Of a DNA stretch of 64,000 bases, positions 24,700 to 43,523 are shown in pieces. The notes below the pieces were generated by a model that worked only from the letters and a program-made list of their open reading frames with translations, did not search any database and was not told the origin of the DNA. Both the position numbers and the translations under genes were made by a program. Source of the stretch: Parelaphostrongylus tenuis (lineage: Eukaryota; Nematoda; Chromadorea; Rhabditida; Metastrongylidae); contig JAHQIW010005122.1 in NCBI GenBank assembly GCA_019055375.1, positions 62,001-126,000 on the forward strand, given 5' to 3'. The number at the start of each line of letters is the position of its first letter. Positions within the stretch are counted from its first letter, which is position 1.

Positions 24700-25870
24700 T
24701 GGTCCCATGTTCTGCTGGTTAGAGCAAAAATAGCAATATTCTTTGTGTTCTTGATTTTACAGATATGTTTTACAATAAGTATGGATTGGTTGCGATGTTG
24801 AAGGGATGTTATCAAAGTGCATCTGCTGCTAGGATCGCTTTGGTATTTGCAGTCCTGGACCGACATAATTTCTCATCTGTGCAGTGGGAAAATTGATAAC
24901 AAATTCTCCTAAGAAATGCTCTTAATCCAATACATAAACGGCTGGTGACTTTCAATGATATTGACGTGAGAACTTCGTAACTCTGCTTTTCACAAGATTC
25001 CGGAGAAAATATATACAATTAGCACTGAATGACATTCATGCGAAAGACCAGAACATCAAATAAAGTCGAACCGCTAAACGTCGCCATTCGCAAACCCGGA
25101 GAAAATCATGGATAACGGATGCGAGGAAAACATCACCTGAAAGAGGTAAAAAGGTTCAAGCTATATGAAATGTCCACTCATGCGAATTAATGTCTCTTTT
25201 GACAATTCGTACAAAAGGATTCTAGCGGTTGCAGTGTTACAAAAGTAAGAAGTGTATCTTGTGTCCTGAGTTCAAACTCGAAGCTTCGCAGGAGCCCGTG
25301 AGACGGTTTTAAGGTAGTTGGGCCGGATAGCTCTACAGAAGCACAGGGCATAGTCTAGAAAGTTTTGTACTGGAGAGGTGAGTCTTTACGGGGTAGAAAG
25401 TTGTGGACGTTCATCCTCGTTGATGAAGTAAACGGGCAACCAAAATTGTGTATTTGAGATGTGCCCAAAAAGTAGGCGAAACCGTAAATGGTTACAAAAT
25501 GAGTTCAGTGTGTTTAAGCGACCACACTGGATTTCTACTGTAACGAAGTTCATGAAACGTTCTAGAAGCTATATTAGCTATAGGTATTCTTACCAGGCCC
25601 GCGCGTTTATGTTTGTCGTGCTAATTGATTGGCATTTTTTTCACGCATTTCAAAAGCATTTTCAAAGAAAAACAAATAAGCACTGCAGCTGGAAGTGGCT
25701 GTAATTCGTCGATCCTATAACTCAGAATTCTGTGCCATCGGAAGAAGGAAATCATACCTGGATATTTTACAGGTACTATGATTATTTCAAATCAATGATG
25801 TCCTTTCTGAGACGGACTATAACATTTCGAAAATGCCGTTAGAATTAAGAGATTATTTTTGCTTTAACTG
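24700..25870. other. Interval between convergent dct-1 and sideroflexin genes
   Basis: Holds the dct-1 3' UTR end and presumably the sideroflexin 3' UTR. No further gene, repeat family or structured element was recognised. Open frames are short and lack coding character. Confidence 0.5.
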
Positions 25871-25878
25871 ACCGAGGA

Positions 25879-28800
25879 TTACAATCCTTTGTTGAAGTAG
25901 ACGCGGTTTCCCTTCAAATGACGTAGTCGATCATATGCTTCAGGTTCGAAGCGCTTTAGTGTTGTTAGCTTGATAGAGCTGGAACAAATTGATTGTCACT
26001 TTTCATCTATTGCAATTTATTTTTGTAGGTCTTTAGCCATTGAAAGTAGAAAAAATTTGCGATGGAACAAAATTTTGCGAGAACCAATAAAGCTATGCTT
26101 CAAGCATAGAGATGGATACGGTGTAGAAAGTAGTGAATTACCTACGGAACACTTACGACCTCAAATTAAACCTATAATAGCTTCTTCATAAAAGGAAGTG
26201 TGGTAATAATCATCATGAATAAGTGGATCGCAAAAACTCAATTATCACCTATAATAATTCATGGCTATGTATAGTAACTGTCAAAGTGATGGTAATTGAA
26301 GGTTACAGTAATCGCCATTCATCAGTTTTCTTGGAGGAAAGCACTATGTATTCGAATTCATTCACCAACAAAGGGATGTTTCTGTCCACATTAAAGGTGT
26401 CTAATAACTTGCGGATGTCAGCCAAGTTACCAAGCTGTCTAGTTGTTTTACCCTCTCAAACAAGCCAGCTACGACCTGGCAAACTTTGAAGCTCAAAGTC
26501 TAGATGCGCTTGGAGACGGGATTGAACCAATGATCACTTGTACATTGCACACAGCCTCTCACCACGGCCTTTATGATCCTCTAAACTTATGTGGCAAGTC
26601 CACCTGTTGGATCCACTCAAAACACAAGTTACGAGATTAGCTGTTACACTTGTTCGAACTATTATCCAAATCGTACTTAGCATGTTTTGATAGAGCTACT
26701 GTCATCTATGAAATTTCAGTAAAAAGAGGGATGGTACTTAGAATAGGACCTCGCGCTCTACAGCTTTCTGGCTTACTATAGCTGGTATATTTCTGCAAAG
26801 CTTGCTGCGAATTATAATGAATATTCATTACTGTGCCATGGCCATTCAGACTAAAGAGTTTGACATTAATACCCGGAAGTCTGACTTGGAATACATCAAT
26901 GCAGAGGCCGTTGCGGTAGCAAACCTAGACACAAGATTATTAACGTCCCTCTGAATGCTGGCGGCCTTCTGTAATTCAGAGCCGAAGAAGGATCGACATG
27001 GGTTACTCTTCACTTCAAAAAGCAAAAGCCTTACCATAGCAGCATAATTCATGTTAAATGGAACTGTGGTAGGGCTCAAAAGATTCCATATGGAGAAAAT
27101 TCTCAAGTTATCCAATTAAATAAATTTCAACAACAATGAAGAGGATCTCCTCCTGCTTTGTTAAGTGTCCCTCCTCTACTTTTCGCACATTACTGGATAT
27201 TCTGCTGGTCTGCATATCTACTAAACAGTGACTACCTTCTTACGTTGGGTATCCTGCAAACTGTAAGTCTCAGCTATGATCAGGTACTTCTTTTCAGTGA
27301 TGTATTTGAGGATGATGGACCATATTCACATGGGTTTGCGACCACTAATACTACTAGCCGGCAAATCACTGAACTTTTAGGTAATGTTAAATCGGTAGGT
27401 GTGGAAATCCGGCATTTTATTCAAATATAAAAGTGAAAGAGCTCATTATTTCCTCATCCACTGAATACTTTCGACGCTAGTGGATAGTTGTGGTCGCATC
27501 AGCTTTTTGAGCCTAAACCTAAGCCAAAGCGTGCTCTCGTGATTCTTACTTGAAGAAATTAGTTAGAAAATATTTCATTAACTGATGAAACCACAACTCT
27601 CCGCAAGGGCCACACTTGCTCATTTTGTCGACTTATCGACTTTTTGTGTATTTAGCAAAATCTTCTAAACGTAATTTATCACAAATTCTATGAAAGTTAT
27701 CCTTGTGATTGTGATGATTCAAAAATTATAACTTTCCATAAGAACATTCAACACTGCACCAAAATATGATTACCTAGAGACTCATCAAACATGCAGTTAA
27801 TTGAATCTCCATATCGACGAACCTAATGGCCTAGCATGCGTCATTAACGGCCTACCCATGTCATTATAGTGAGCGGAGAATCTATGTCAAAAGTCGATAT
27901 TTATAAAGACGATTTTGACATTATGAGTAGCACGACTTCACTAACTGTGATAGGAACCTAAGAACGACTCAGCATAATTAACAAAACTTGTCTAGACGAG
28001 CAAACCGCTAAGCAACGATGAGTTCATGCGCTACGGCCATTTGCACAAATTTTTAATATAACTTACTTCTGCTGTGGAAACAAAGCACAGCCGACAGGTA
28101 CCATAGCACCATATCTAAAGAGAGAAATTGAGTAAAGTTGTTTTGACTAAAGGAAAAGTTTCTCAAAACCAACATTACAAATGTGAGGAGTAGTTGAAGT
28201 GGAATATTAACGCGGTGTATGTTACGTTTGAACCACGCCAGCTTTTCAAGGTTTTCCATTATGATCGGAGTGAGAACTGAAAACCAAGAAGTTAAGTATA
28301 ACTCCATAGAAAGCTAAATCTCTAGTTCTTGACAGACATATGTTCCCTGGGGATGGCGACTACTAATGAGCAAAAGGCAGATAAGACGAGCACATCTAAA
28401 TTGACTATGTCATACAACACGTTGCTCCCACATAATGTAAAGATAACATTAAGTAATTGTTTTTCAAGAGGCCAGAAGCAAGGAGAGATACAACTACACC
28501 AGGAGGATAATTTTACTTCTATGACCTACGAAGAAGATTTCGTAGAGAAATATCAATGGTTTACGCGTTGTATCGTATGTGGTCGGTGTCCATAACATTG
28601 ACTCACAATATTCTATTAAGCGTAGTATTTATTATACTCAATAATCGCGTTGAGAGAACAATATCATCTAGTATTACTCAATAACTTTAGATATATTCAC
28701 TAATTGTGCAGTTGATCTCTAAAATGTCATATCAATTTTCTTCACGGACTTCAATGGCGAAATAAAAGAGACTTAGGATGGCGTTTGAGAATTGGAAAAT

Positions 28801-31800
28801 TGAACACGAGACACCTATGGAAAAACACTCGGCCTTCCTGGGATTCATATCATTATCAAACGTAATCTGGACATCGAAACTTTCTAGTGACTGAATAACT
28901 CCCAAAATGTGCTCAGTACGCTTCCGTTTTTCATTTAAATAATTCAGATTCCTTCACTATCAGGAAATTCCTAGGAGGAAGAGAGCCAATCAAAACACGA
29001 AATATGAGTACATAGAACACTACAAAAGACCAGAAGGAAAAACTGAGCTGAGTCAACAATACGCCATTATAGAAAATAAATTCGGGAACTCCTCGGATGT
29101 TCTACTTTGCTTTCAGCTCTGTGGAATAAAGATGGTTTTCTAGCATATGCACCGACGACATGAGCTTGATGATCCAAATCATGTTCCGGTGTTTCTCGTC
29201 TTACATCTTTGCTAATGAAAATCTACTAGAGATCTTCTGAGTTCTTAGTTGAGCACAAGAACATGCCCTGAGGCACAGTGAGAACATGTCTGTATTCGTT
29301 GAAGTTAAGCCGAGAACTACACAAATTTTGTTACAGCAACTTTTCAAAGGAGGGATGTGAGACCTTTGGACAACAATATATACGGCAATCTTTTCAACAT
29401 GTTGACGAAAGGATTTCAAAACTTTTACAAGTTAAGTTCGTACTGATTGTGCTTATAAAGTAGTTTAGAATGCCCAATCAGTTGATAAAACAAGATTCCA
29501 ACAAATATTATTTTGCACGAACAAAACTCAGAGCCAAACTGAAGTCATGGAAATCCAATCAAGCTACCAAAATCCTTACTCAATAGGCTTTACTGTTCTC
29601 AAAAAAAAAGTGTTGATCTAGAGGGCTAAACAACGTCATCGTATCGTCGTTGTCAAAAGAAAACGAAAAGGCCGTTGACAAAAATTGCAGTCCTCCTATA
29701 TGAAAGATATAACATGGTGGAACCTAAAGTATTGTATGAATATCATTCTTTCTTCCTTTTGAACTTTCCTTACATCTCTTATCCATGAAAGCTTTCGAAT
29801 TTTAGGTGTGAGTCTTGAAATACCGCTGGTCGAGCAGGTCTTCTATGGGATCCTTCGATAAGCGTACTGGGGAGTTGTTAGATCTTCATAAGGATTCACT
29901 CATTATTGTCGATTGAAAAGATCTATTCCCACATAGCACGGTTATCAACTTCACAACCTCTAATGGATGATAATTCTCGGCTAGTTACATCAACAATCCT
30001 CACAGCACTTTGTCGTGCAGCTGAGGTCACGCCAACCGAAGGCTGTATTCTCACTAAGCGTTTGAATTATGACTTCTATATAAAGTTCCTTCATTTTAAC
30101 AGGCATCCATCAATATCTTGTTGATGGGCTCATTAGTATCAGCTAAACACAGAGTGATCGACTACGTTATAAGAACATTTTACTAAAGGTGAACGAGAAT
30201 AGCGGTAAAGTGAACACCAAGTAGAAGCAGGCAATACCTAGTGCTACACGACAGGCCAACGATTTTCTAGTCCCCTTACTAACCAAATGTTCACAGTTGA
30301 CATGAGCAGATTACAGAATGATGATTCTATTGTCATAATTTGTGTAATAGTCCATGTAACAAGCTTACCGTTTGTAAGTGAGAGGAATTGTAAACCTAAA
30401 TTTTTTATGCTTTTTGACTGGATATTTTTGAGACTCACTCATGCATGGTGCGACGATGACATTCCTTGATAGTACAACGAGCGAAATAGCTTTACTGGCA
30501 GCAAGTCTGGAAGTGCCTACCACCGCTCCGTCTTTGTCTGTCACATTCATTCCATTTTTCAACTCACTGAAAACAAACATATTTCGACTTGATTAGGAGG
30601 TAGCTTTGATATTGCGAAAAAGTCCGCTATGAAGGATTACTTGACATTCCTACTATATATTGAGAGGTATTTCAAATTAGCAATGCGTAAACCTGTGTGT
30701 GTGTGCGTAGTTTTCATGCAAACTTGTATGTGCCTAAGAGTATTTTCCCGTTATATTCTTGTTGAAGACGCAATTTATATTTGCTGATTTTCTTAGCCTT
30801 CAGATCTGTGAAGTCCTTTGAGTAAAACGATGCAATTATCGAGTAGGCTTTGATCATCAATGACAGCAGTGGAAAGAACTCTTGTTGTTGTTGAGATGAG
30901 ATCTTCAAAACGGTTTTCACGGTGAGGAATTATGTGATGAGAGTAAAAGAATGAGTATCGGTGGAGCTTTCATAAATGTATGAATGATGCACATTGAAAT
31001 CTGAGACTGATCCATTTGGTGGCATATCGTAGATTCATGCTCTAATATTCTCTAAATATCACGACAGGAAAAGCTCAGCCTAATTCTCTTTTTTATATTC
31101 TTCAAAAAGTAAGAGGGTCTTTTATATCCTTCACACAATAGTACTGATGGTGAAGATATAGAGAGTTTAGAAAGATTTGTGACTGTGATCTGACGCACAT
31201 GAACGATTCACCTACCACATTTAACTATTTAACATGATATAACCAGTATTATAAAACTATCATAATCTAAGGTATAATTTAATGGAGACCTTAATTTAGT
31301 TGACAACGGCAGTGCGCTTGCTTAAACAACGTTGGTCATAAAATGCAATACAAATGGCTCCAGCGATAAGACATTCCGTGGTTTCGCTCATACTTTCATC
31401 ACTTTATTTGATCCATCTCACAGTTCTATTTTTCATTGTCCGGATCTCAGTACTTTTGGCATTCAAATCGTTTTTCGCCTTCTTCCTGAATGCCTTAAAA
31501 TAGCGATTAAGCATGTGTCTTTGCAATCTCTAGAATAGGCTGGCTGTGGCGTTCCATAAGGCGTCCGTTGTTGACTGTCGGAGAGTGTTGGGGATGGTGA
31601 TCAGCACCGCGCCATGTCGCGACATGGCTTCACAACCACTCGGCCACAGCTCCCGCATTCGTTCGTAGAATTAAGAAAATAGAAAAAGGTGTGCAAGTGC
31701 TGCTTCGCTCTCATGTGTATATGGGCATACGTACTTCAGTGAGTGAAAAAGCCCATGTACTGGGGCCGACTTTTCGAAAAAAATTGCTGCCCTGAAGGAA

Positions 31801-33669
31801 TTGCAAATATGAGTGCTTTCTCCGTATAAAATAGTGATTGCCTCTCGTTAAGGCCTAGTATTCACCTAATGCTAAATCAAGCTTTAAGACGGTAAAATGC
31901 TTTTGATATGGAACACGTTCTGCCATTCCCTATGTAAAGGCTTGGAAGCGATCTAGTACCATTATCGGGATTCGAGCGGAAAACCACGCTCGGTGAATAC
32001 TCATTCCGTCAATGAGAAGAGACGGTAGTGGATCCTCAAAACTTAGTCAAAATCACAGACCCAACATACTCCATGGATGATGGCAAGAAGACAAAAATAA
32101 AAATAAAATGGAGAATTGCTGCGACTTCGTACAACCCGAGGATGAGCCGTTTAGATGCAAGGAAACATGCATTTCTAGGTGCGCAAAAAACAACAGTGTC
32201 ATTGTTTCAGCACTGTAGATGTCTTGTGATGTTGAAGCATGTCATGAGACATTTTACACATTTTTCTATCCCTTTTGATAAGGTTTTCTATTTTCTACTC
32301 GTAAAAGGGATGGTGATAAAAAGGAGAAAACTGGATGTCTCACTTTTGTCGCATGAGTGGAATATTGATGGCATTCGCTGCAGCCACTGCCGCAAGTGGA
32401 ACCATTTTCTGAGCAAGCGTACTAACTTTCCGTTTTGCAAAGTACTGCTTGAGTCCAACAGCTAGACCTAAGGCACCACTAACTGCTGTAGAATATGCCA
32501 CTAGAAGATCCTAAAATTTCATTGTTCTTCATAGGCAAACGAATAACTTCATGGTGCTAAAAAAAAGACTACTCGTCCCTGTTTAGTGAGTGCACTTTTC
32601 GCATTTCGATTCGTATAGTTTACAAGTGCATTGAATGATTGATTAGCCCACTGCCAGAACAGAACGGCAGGAGTTGATTTATACCTGAAATGAAAGACAA
32701 ATAACATCAATTGTAGGTGTTCTTTTAGTAGAGATCGTTTCTGTGAATTCTGAAGTGCTGGTATAAATTAGCAGTGCTTTTTTTGGTAACCTAACGAGGG
32801 TTTATCCAAAACCATGAGTCTGACTGGAGGTTTGGCTATACTGGAATCATTCAAGGAATAGTATGAGTGGCAGTGAACAGCGCTTACAAACAAGCCACGA
32901 ATCTTTCAACCCACCTTTTAAAAGTGCGAAAGGACCATTATAGCCACACGGTTTACATACTTTGTAGTAAAATCTATGAAGGAAAAAACGACTGGAAAAT
33001 AGGACTAAATCAAAACATGCCAAATCATCATCGCACCACACAACATTGTTCCACCCCACACGTTGAAGCACATTCGACCAGCGAAATTCTGCAGATCACC
33101 AGTGTCTGGATGGAATGCCGATTGAAATAGGCGTTGAGCACGATGTAATTCCGGTAGTGTTACTGGTAGTTCTTCCCCGAGCCTACAAAAATCAATGTAG
33201 TCTTTAATCACCGAATAGGTTTATGATTTCACAGACTTTTGGACTAAATAATGACCTTAGAGCATTCAGTGCCGAACAATAGATTCTTAGAAATCCTAGT
33301 GTTAGAAACTTGAGAACCAAAAAATTTAGAATTGAATTTGAATCAATCTAAAGTATGGATTGGTTTTCAAATCTATTTTTTTTCATTTCAATAATGATTC
33401 AAATTGGAATCAATTGAAACCTAATAATTAGTTTTTCTACTACGTTGAAATATCATAGCCATTTTCTCTTCCGCAGTGTTACTTTTTTTTTAAAAGAGCG
33501 TAAAAGTCTCCATATTTTATGACCTGCATCTATCCATAAGATTTTTCGCCTTCAACAACTCGGAAGTGGGTGTGAAGGCGATAAACGGATCTGTTATAGC
33601 AGCAAAATGTCGTAGACGTCCATAGAACGTTTGTTGATCAAATCGAGGCCGATCCACATCGAAGTTCAT
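25879..33669 (-). CDS. Sideroflexin (mitochondrial amino-acid carrier, SFXN1/2/3 type)
   Basis: Eight exons on the minus strand: 33524-33669, 33021-33182, 32573-32684, 32344-32510, 30439-30566, 28174-28276, 28067-28114 and 25879-25978. Together 966 bases, 321 residues plus stop, the usual family length (human SFXN1 is 322). Landmarks: N-terminal [25 protein letters not shown] (about residues 70-78); [20 protein letters not shown]; a [18 protein letters not shown] segment with the family's Asn-rich signature; [22 protein letters not shown]; and the terminal VYFNKGL. Sideroflexins are multi-pass inner-membrane proteins that import serine for one-carbon metabolism. Intron 2 has a GC donor (TTTG/gcatgt), the only choice that keeps the ungapped alignment. 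Introns hold a SINE family 2 copy (31355), a SINE family 1 fragment and a MITE. The gene converges on dct-1, with about 1.6 kb between stop codons. Confidence 0.95.
26395..26600 (-). repeat. Diverged SINE family 1 in sideroflexin last intron
   Basis: Minus strand reads CCGTGGTGAGAGGCTGTGTG, then TCATTGGTTCAATCCCGTC (B box), then a GAGAGGGTAAAACAACTAG body segment resembling GAGAGGATAAGCAGCACTA of the copy at 12560. Same orientation as the host gene. Confidence 0.5.
27465..27630. repeat. Short palindromic MITE-like repeat, family D, copy 2
   Basis: Reverse complement of the 8618-8760 repeat: CGACGCTAGTGGATAGTTGT, then GAGCCTAAACCTAAGC, then CATCAG-type and CCACAACTCTCCGCAAGG ends. The inverted ends share AGTTGTGGT..CATCAG. 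Lies in the last intron of sideroflexin. Confidence 0.65.
31355..31660 (-). repeat. tRNA-derived SINE, family 2, in sideroflexin intron 4
   Basis: Minus strand head GTGGCCGAGTGGTTGTGAAG is a good Ser/Leu-tRNA-type A box. The body CAACACTCTCCGACAGTCAA, GCCTTATGGAACGCCACAGC, GATTGCAAAGACACATGC matches the other family 2 copies, and the tail has the TCAAATAAAGTGATGAAAGT segment shared with the plus copies. The B box is degraded. Same orientation as the host gene. Confidence 0.8.
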
Positions 33670-36600
33670 TTGATTCGAATGATTTTCTTCAAAAAAAGAT
33701 ACTCATCACAATTCTGTAACTAGTTATACAATACTACTTCTACGTCAGTTGAAATCGGAAAAATTGTGTTGCTGTAAAATTATAATTCCGAACATTACTC
33801 GAATACCAAAATCTAGTCATTCTATGTGTAATGATACTATTACCATTGGTAATAAAGAAAGTTTTGTTCTCGACTAAGTAAAAGCAGAACTAACCCAAAA
33901 TTTGCTTATTATACAAAAGATGATAGTTAGCATTACCGAATTCTTTAAACAAAATCAATCAGAAAGCAACAAAAAACCATTGCTACAGTACTACCACAGG
34001 AGAAAACTGAACGTGTAACAAAAAAGCAGCAAAATAAATGAACAGTTATTGATTGAAAGCAAAAATTCCAAATAGCAAGATCAAGATTTGCATAAAGAAA
34101 GATTAAAGATTCTAAATTAGTATTTCAGTGAGTATAATTTAGTTGGCAAGATAATAAAAACTATTCTATTCAAACAAATCCGTCAAGTGCATCCGAGTAG
34201 GCCTTTTAAAACATCATCAAACATGAGAATAAGTGAATTATACATAAAAAACGAAAAGAAAACTGTGTGACAGGAGCGAAAAATTATCTTTTAGTAAAGA
34301 TAATGATCCCATAGCAGCCAGCTTCATTCATCTTGAGCAGTGACGATACTTATCGGAAAACCAAAAGTACACATAAGAATAAACTGGTACTGCCAGGATA
34401 TCGCTACCTGGTACGGTAAGTGCTGCCTACGTGAAGATGTAAGAATTCCCGTTCGATCATTGCGGTCTGTTTGAAAACATCTTAGTTAAACGATCAAGAG
34501 TATTTCTACGAATTTATCGAGCGATTTAATCGAAAACGATTGCTACACCGTGATCTTAAATATTTTTTTGGCCAGCACAAGCACGTCACTATTTTACAGT
34601 ACTTTCACCCGTGACCCTTAGAAAATCACTTTGCTCCATTTGCGCTCAATTACTTCTAATAGTTCCAGGTTGAAAGCTCACTCTATTATTCAGGAAATCT
34701 AAATAATCGATTTTCTAAAGATCATAGAAAATGTTCGCATTCCGTTAATCCACAGTTTATTGCAATAAATCTTTATTGAACATAAATAACTTTAGAACAA
34801 AAGGAAATCGTGACGCGTACGTCGTCATTACGTTATGACTGAAAAACGAAGAGTGGTTGACCTCATTAATTGGAGAATCTTTATCGAATTCGAGGCTTAC
34901 TGATGAAATGAGCCAATAGCAATTACGATCAAACATTTAAGTGAACTGAAATGAAGAATGGTTTTTGGGAGAATGTGAAGCGAATTAACAAGACATGATG
35001 TCCGACCAACGATCTATTTTGAACAAGCATCCGTTTACTAACTGAAAACACTTTATCATTGACTTCTTATTGAGCACGATATGCATAGTCTCCAGTTCAA
35101 CGTTTAAATCAACATACAATTCCCAATGTTTTCTGCTTTACAGCAGTACTTCTGTTACTGTTCTATTACGGCTAAACCACGAAGTACTGAGATATCGACG
35201 GGAATTCATGGCTGATTCATTGATGTTGCGGTTCTTTTCGTCGAAGCAATCCTACATGTGATTTTTTTTCATTTCAGTGGATTCGCCTGTTTCATGTGCA
35301 CTCAAATCTCAAACTGACATTATCAGCAAAGCGTTGTATCACACACGAACCGCAGAGAGTACTGCTTGCTTAAAAGCTGCTGATAATGCTTTTTCAATAT
35401 ATTTCTAAACTGAAAAGTCCTGCGGAATTTAGTTCCAGATGGCAGAAATACCATCGCGTATTCTTCATTGAAGCATGGTTTGGAACAAACTAAATTATGT
35501 CCAAAGACCCAACACTGAACCGTACAATTAGGATTCGGAACCTCGTTTTCTAGGCTCAATGCGAAATATAAACTCATTTGTTTACAATCCACGTTAGCAA
35601 GTAACATCAGCGACTTGTTCTCAAGTTACAATGTCTCTGCACTGGATAGTCAATACTTATCAAAATTCTATGAATAACATCTTCTTCCAGACCCCTTATT
35701 ATAGCGTCCGATTAAGAAAGCTGTTAAGAAATCTTATGGCGAATGGCACTAAATTGCCAAGGAGTCATCGTCCTCACGATTCACAACCATTTTTAGCAGT
35801 TAGTTATTGATCTAAGTAAATCAAAAGCAAAAGACTGACCTTTGACTAGCTAAAATTGTCCATGGAAACCTCTTATCTCAACCATTAAGTCGGAGAAGCC
35901 GAATTAAATCACAGACTGCATTAAACTAATTATTTCACGAATCATAGGAAAGCAACGAACATGTTTCAATTTTATACCTTCGTACAACCAACTCAATTTT
36001 CAGTATCCTTCGAGACAAAAATTGGCTTTTGTAGGTTTTTCTAAGACTTTTTAGCTGGTGTAACTGGACGATACTGTATATTTTCGTTTCTTCTCTAGTA
36101 AAAAAAAAACGCTTTTTCAAATTCTTTGTTCATTGCAAATAAATAAGGATATAAATGTACAAAACTTGAGAATGACAAAGGTCAGTACAATATCGCTATA
36201 ACGTTATGAGACCGCATAGTTACTATCGTCGTCAATGCCGTACAGTGGTGATTAGACAATTCAACTACGATGAACGAGAAAAGAACTTAACATATCAACA
36301 GTTACAATGCCCAGCTCATTCGAATTGTCTGTTTACTAGTTAGTGCTTAAATACTCTATACTTTTACTAGTGATTTACCACAAAACGGACAATGTTGTTA
36401 TCAATATGGTCGTCCATATCGCGGTAATTCGAGCGAATATTGTCACGATACTAGGGCAAAGTGAGGAGAACAATTTAACGCGGAAACATTATCTAAGACT
36501 TCTGAGAAAATTGTAAGAAAACAAACACGAATAAAACAATGATTGATTAGGCAAGGCGTAATACTACGAGACATGAATGAACGAGTGAATTATTACGACG

Positions 36601-36900
36601 ATCTATGATGAATTTGAGATTTAGAAGAGCGGCAATGGAGGGCAACAGTGCGCACACTTCACTTTATATGACACGGATACATATCGATTGCTAGATTCGA
36701 AGCAATGACGGATAACCAGTTACAAACAGACTGTAAGAAGATAAAGAAGAAGAAATGCATAAAAAACATGACGAAAAAGACACAGAAATCTGCACTAACG
36801 ATGAAAATGTACTTGCTTGAGCGAGCAATAATGGCCATTTGGTATTTTCTAGATTCAACTGATCCATGATTTTCAGTGATCAGTGAGAACTAACATATCA
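33670..36900. other. Upstream region of sideroflexin, no gene recognised
   Basis: Very AT-rich, about 3.2 kb. A 94-codon minus-strand frame at 35323-35607 contains several cysteines (for example TVQCWVFGHNLVCSKPCF) but has no assignable domain or clear splice partners. The sideroflexin promoter should lie near 33700-34500; no core motif stands out. Confidence 0.45.
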
Positions 36901-36911
36901 GAATGAGTACT

Positions 36912-37084
36912 AGTGATAGTCCAGAGACATGTCGATTACCCATGACGTTCCGATCCCTAGCGTGTCTGTGCGCTCGCCGACTACTAGGTTGTTAATCAAT
37001 AGCCCACAACGTTCGTTTCGGGACGACCACCATGGGGAAGGAACAACTAGGAGAGGGCTCGACAACATCTCTGGACATCACCAC
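36912..37084. repeat. Small inverted-repeat element downstream of sem-5
   Basis: GTCCAGAGACATGTCGATTA at 36919 and its inverted counterpart CTCGACAACATCTCTGGAC at about 37056-37078 bracket 170 bp that is GC-richer than its surroundings. This is the size and form of a MITE, but only one copy is seen. Confidence 0.4.
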
Positions 37085-37101
37085 TGAATTTCAGCAATAA
37101 T

Positions 37102-37644
37102 GAATGATCTACGCAGTAGTCAGTCGGATATTACAAGAGCAGTAACTAACTAATGTTGAATAAATACAGTGGTTAATCGCAAGCATATGAGAAAACATTG
37201 GCAATGCGCGTACTCACAGTAATTGCAGCAAATGTTTTTAAGACATTCGACGATTAAACATACTAGTAAGCATGACGTCATATGAATGATCTACGCAGTA
37301 GTTAGTCGTATAATACAAAGCAGTAGCTAACTGATATCGAACAAATACAGTGGTTAATCGTAAGCATATGAGAGAACATTGGCAATGCGCGGACTCACAG
37401 TAATTGCAGCAAATGTTTTTAAGACATTCGACGATTAAACATACTAGTAAGCATGACGTCGTATGAGTGATCTACGCAGTAGTTAGTCGGATAATACAAA
37501 GCAGTAACTAACTGAAATTGAACAAATACAGTGGGTTAATCGTAAGCATATGAGAGAACATTGGCAATGCGCGGACTCACAGTAATTGCAGCAAATGTAT
37601 TTAAGACATTCGACGAGTAAACATACTAGTAAGCATAACGTCAT
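37102..37644 (+). repeat. Tandem repeat, three copies of about 182 bp
   Basis: Units begin at 37102, 37284 and 37465 (GAATGATCTACGCAGTAG) and each runs through AGCATATGAGA, CATTGGCAATGCGCG, CACAGTAATTGCAGCAAATG and CATACTAGTAAGCAT to ACGTCAT. The copies are nearly identical, so the duplication is recent. It lies just beyond the 3' end of sem-5. Confidence 0.95.
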
Positions 37645-37884
37645 TAGTCCTACATAATATATATGTGAATTTATATAAAACGATAATATCTATTAGTGCA
37701 TAATATCGTGCAAAGAAACGTTACTAACATAGTACGGGGTCTGATAATCTCATGGGATTGTTACGGACCGTAAAGTTCAGGGAACGGTGGTGGGTAGATA
37801 GGCACCGTCGGAGCTCATCATCATCATTGAGACAAGAGAAAACGAACGGCTTGAAGAACTTCACTCCTCTTGTTTTCAATTGCC

Positions 37885-43523
<5,639 letters not shown>

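Noticed and set aside
33017..33020. GT donor for sideroflexin exon 2 (CAT/gttttg)
   Set aside because: The next exon would open with GTA TAA, a stop; the GC donor four bases upstream preserves frame and alignment.
37102..37644. CRISPR-like array
   Set aside because: The units are contiguous 182-bp direct repeats without unique spacers, in a eukaryotic genome.
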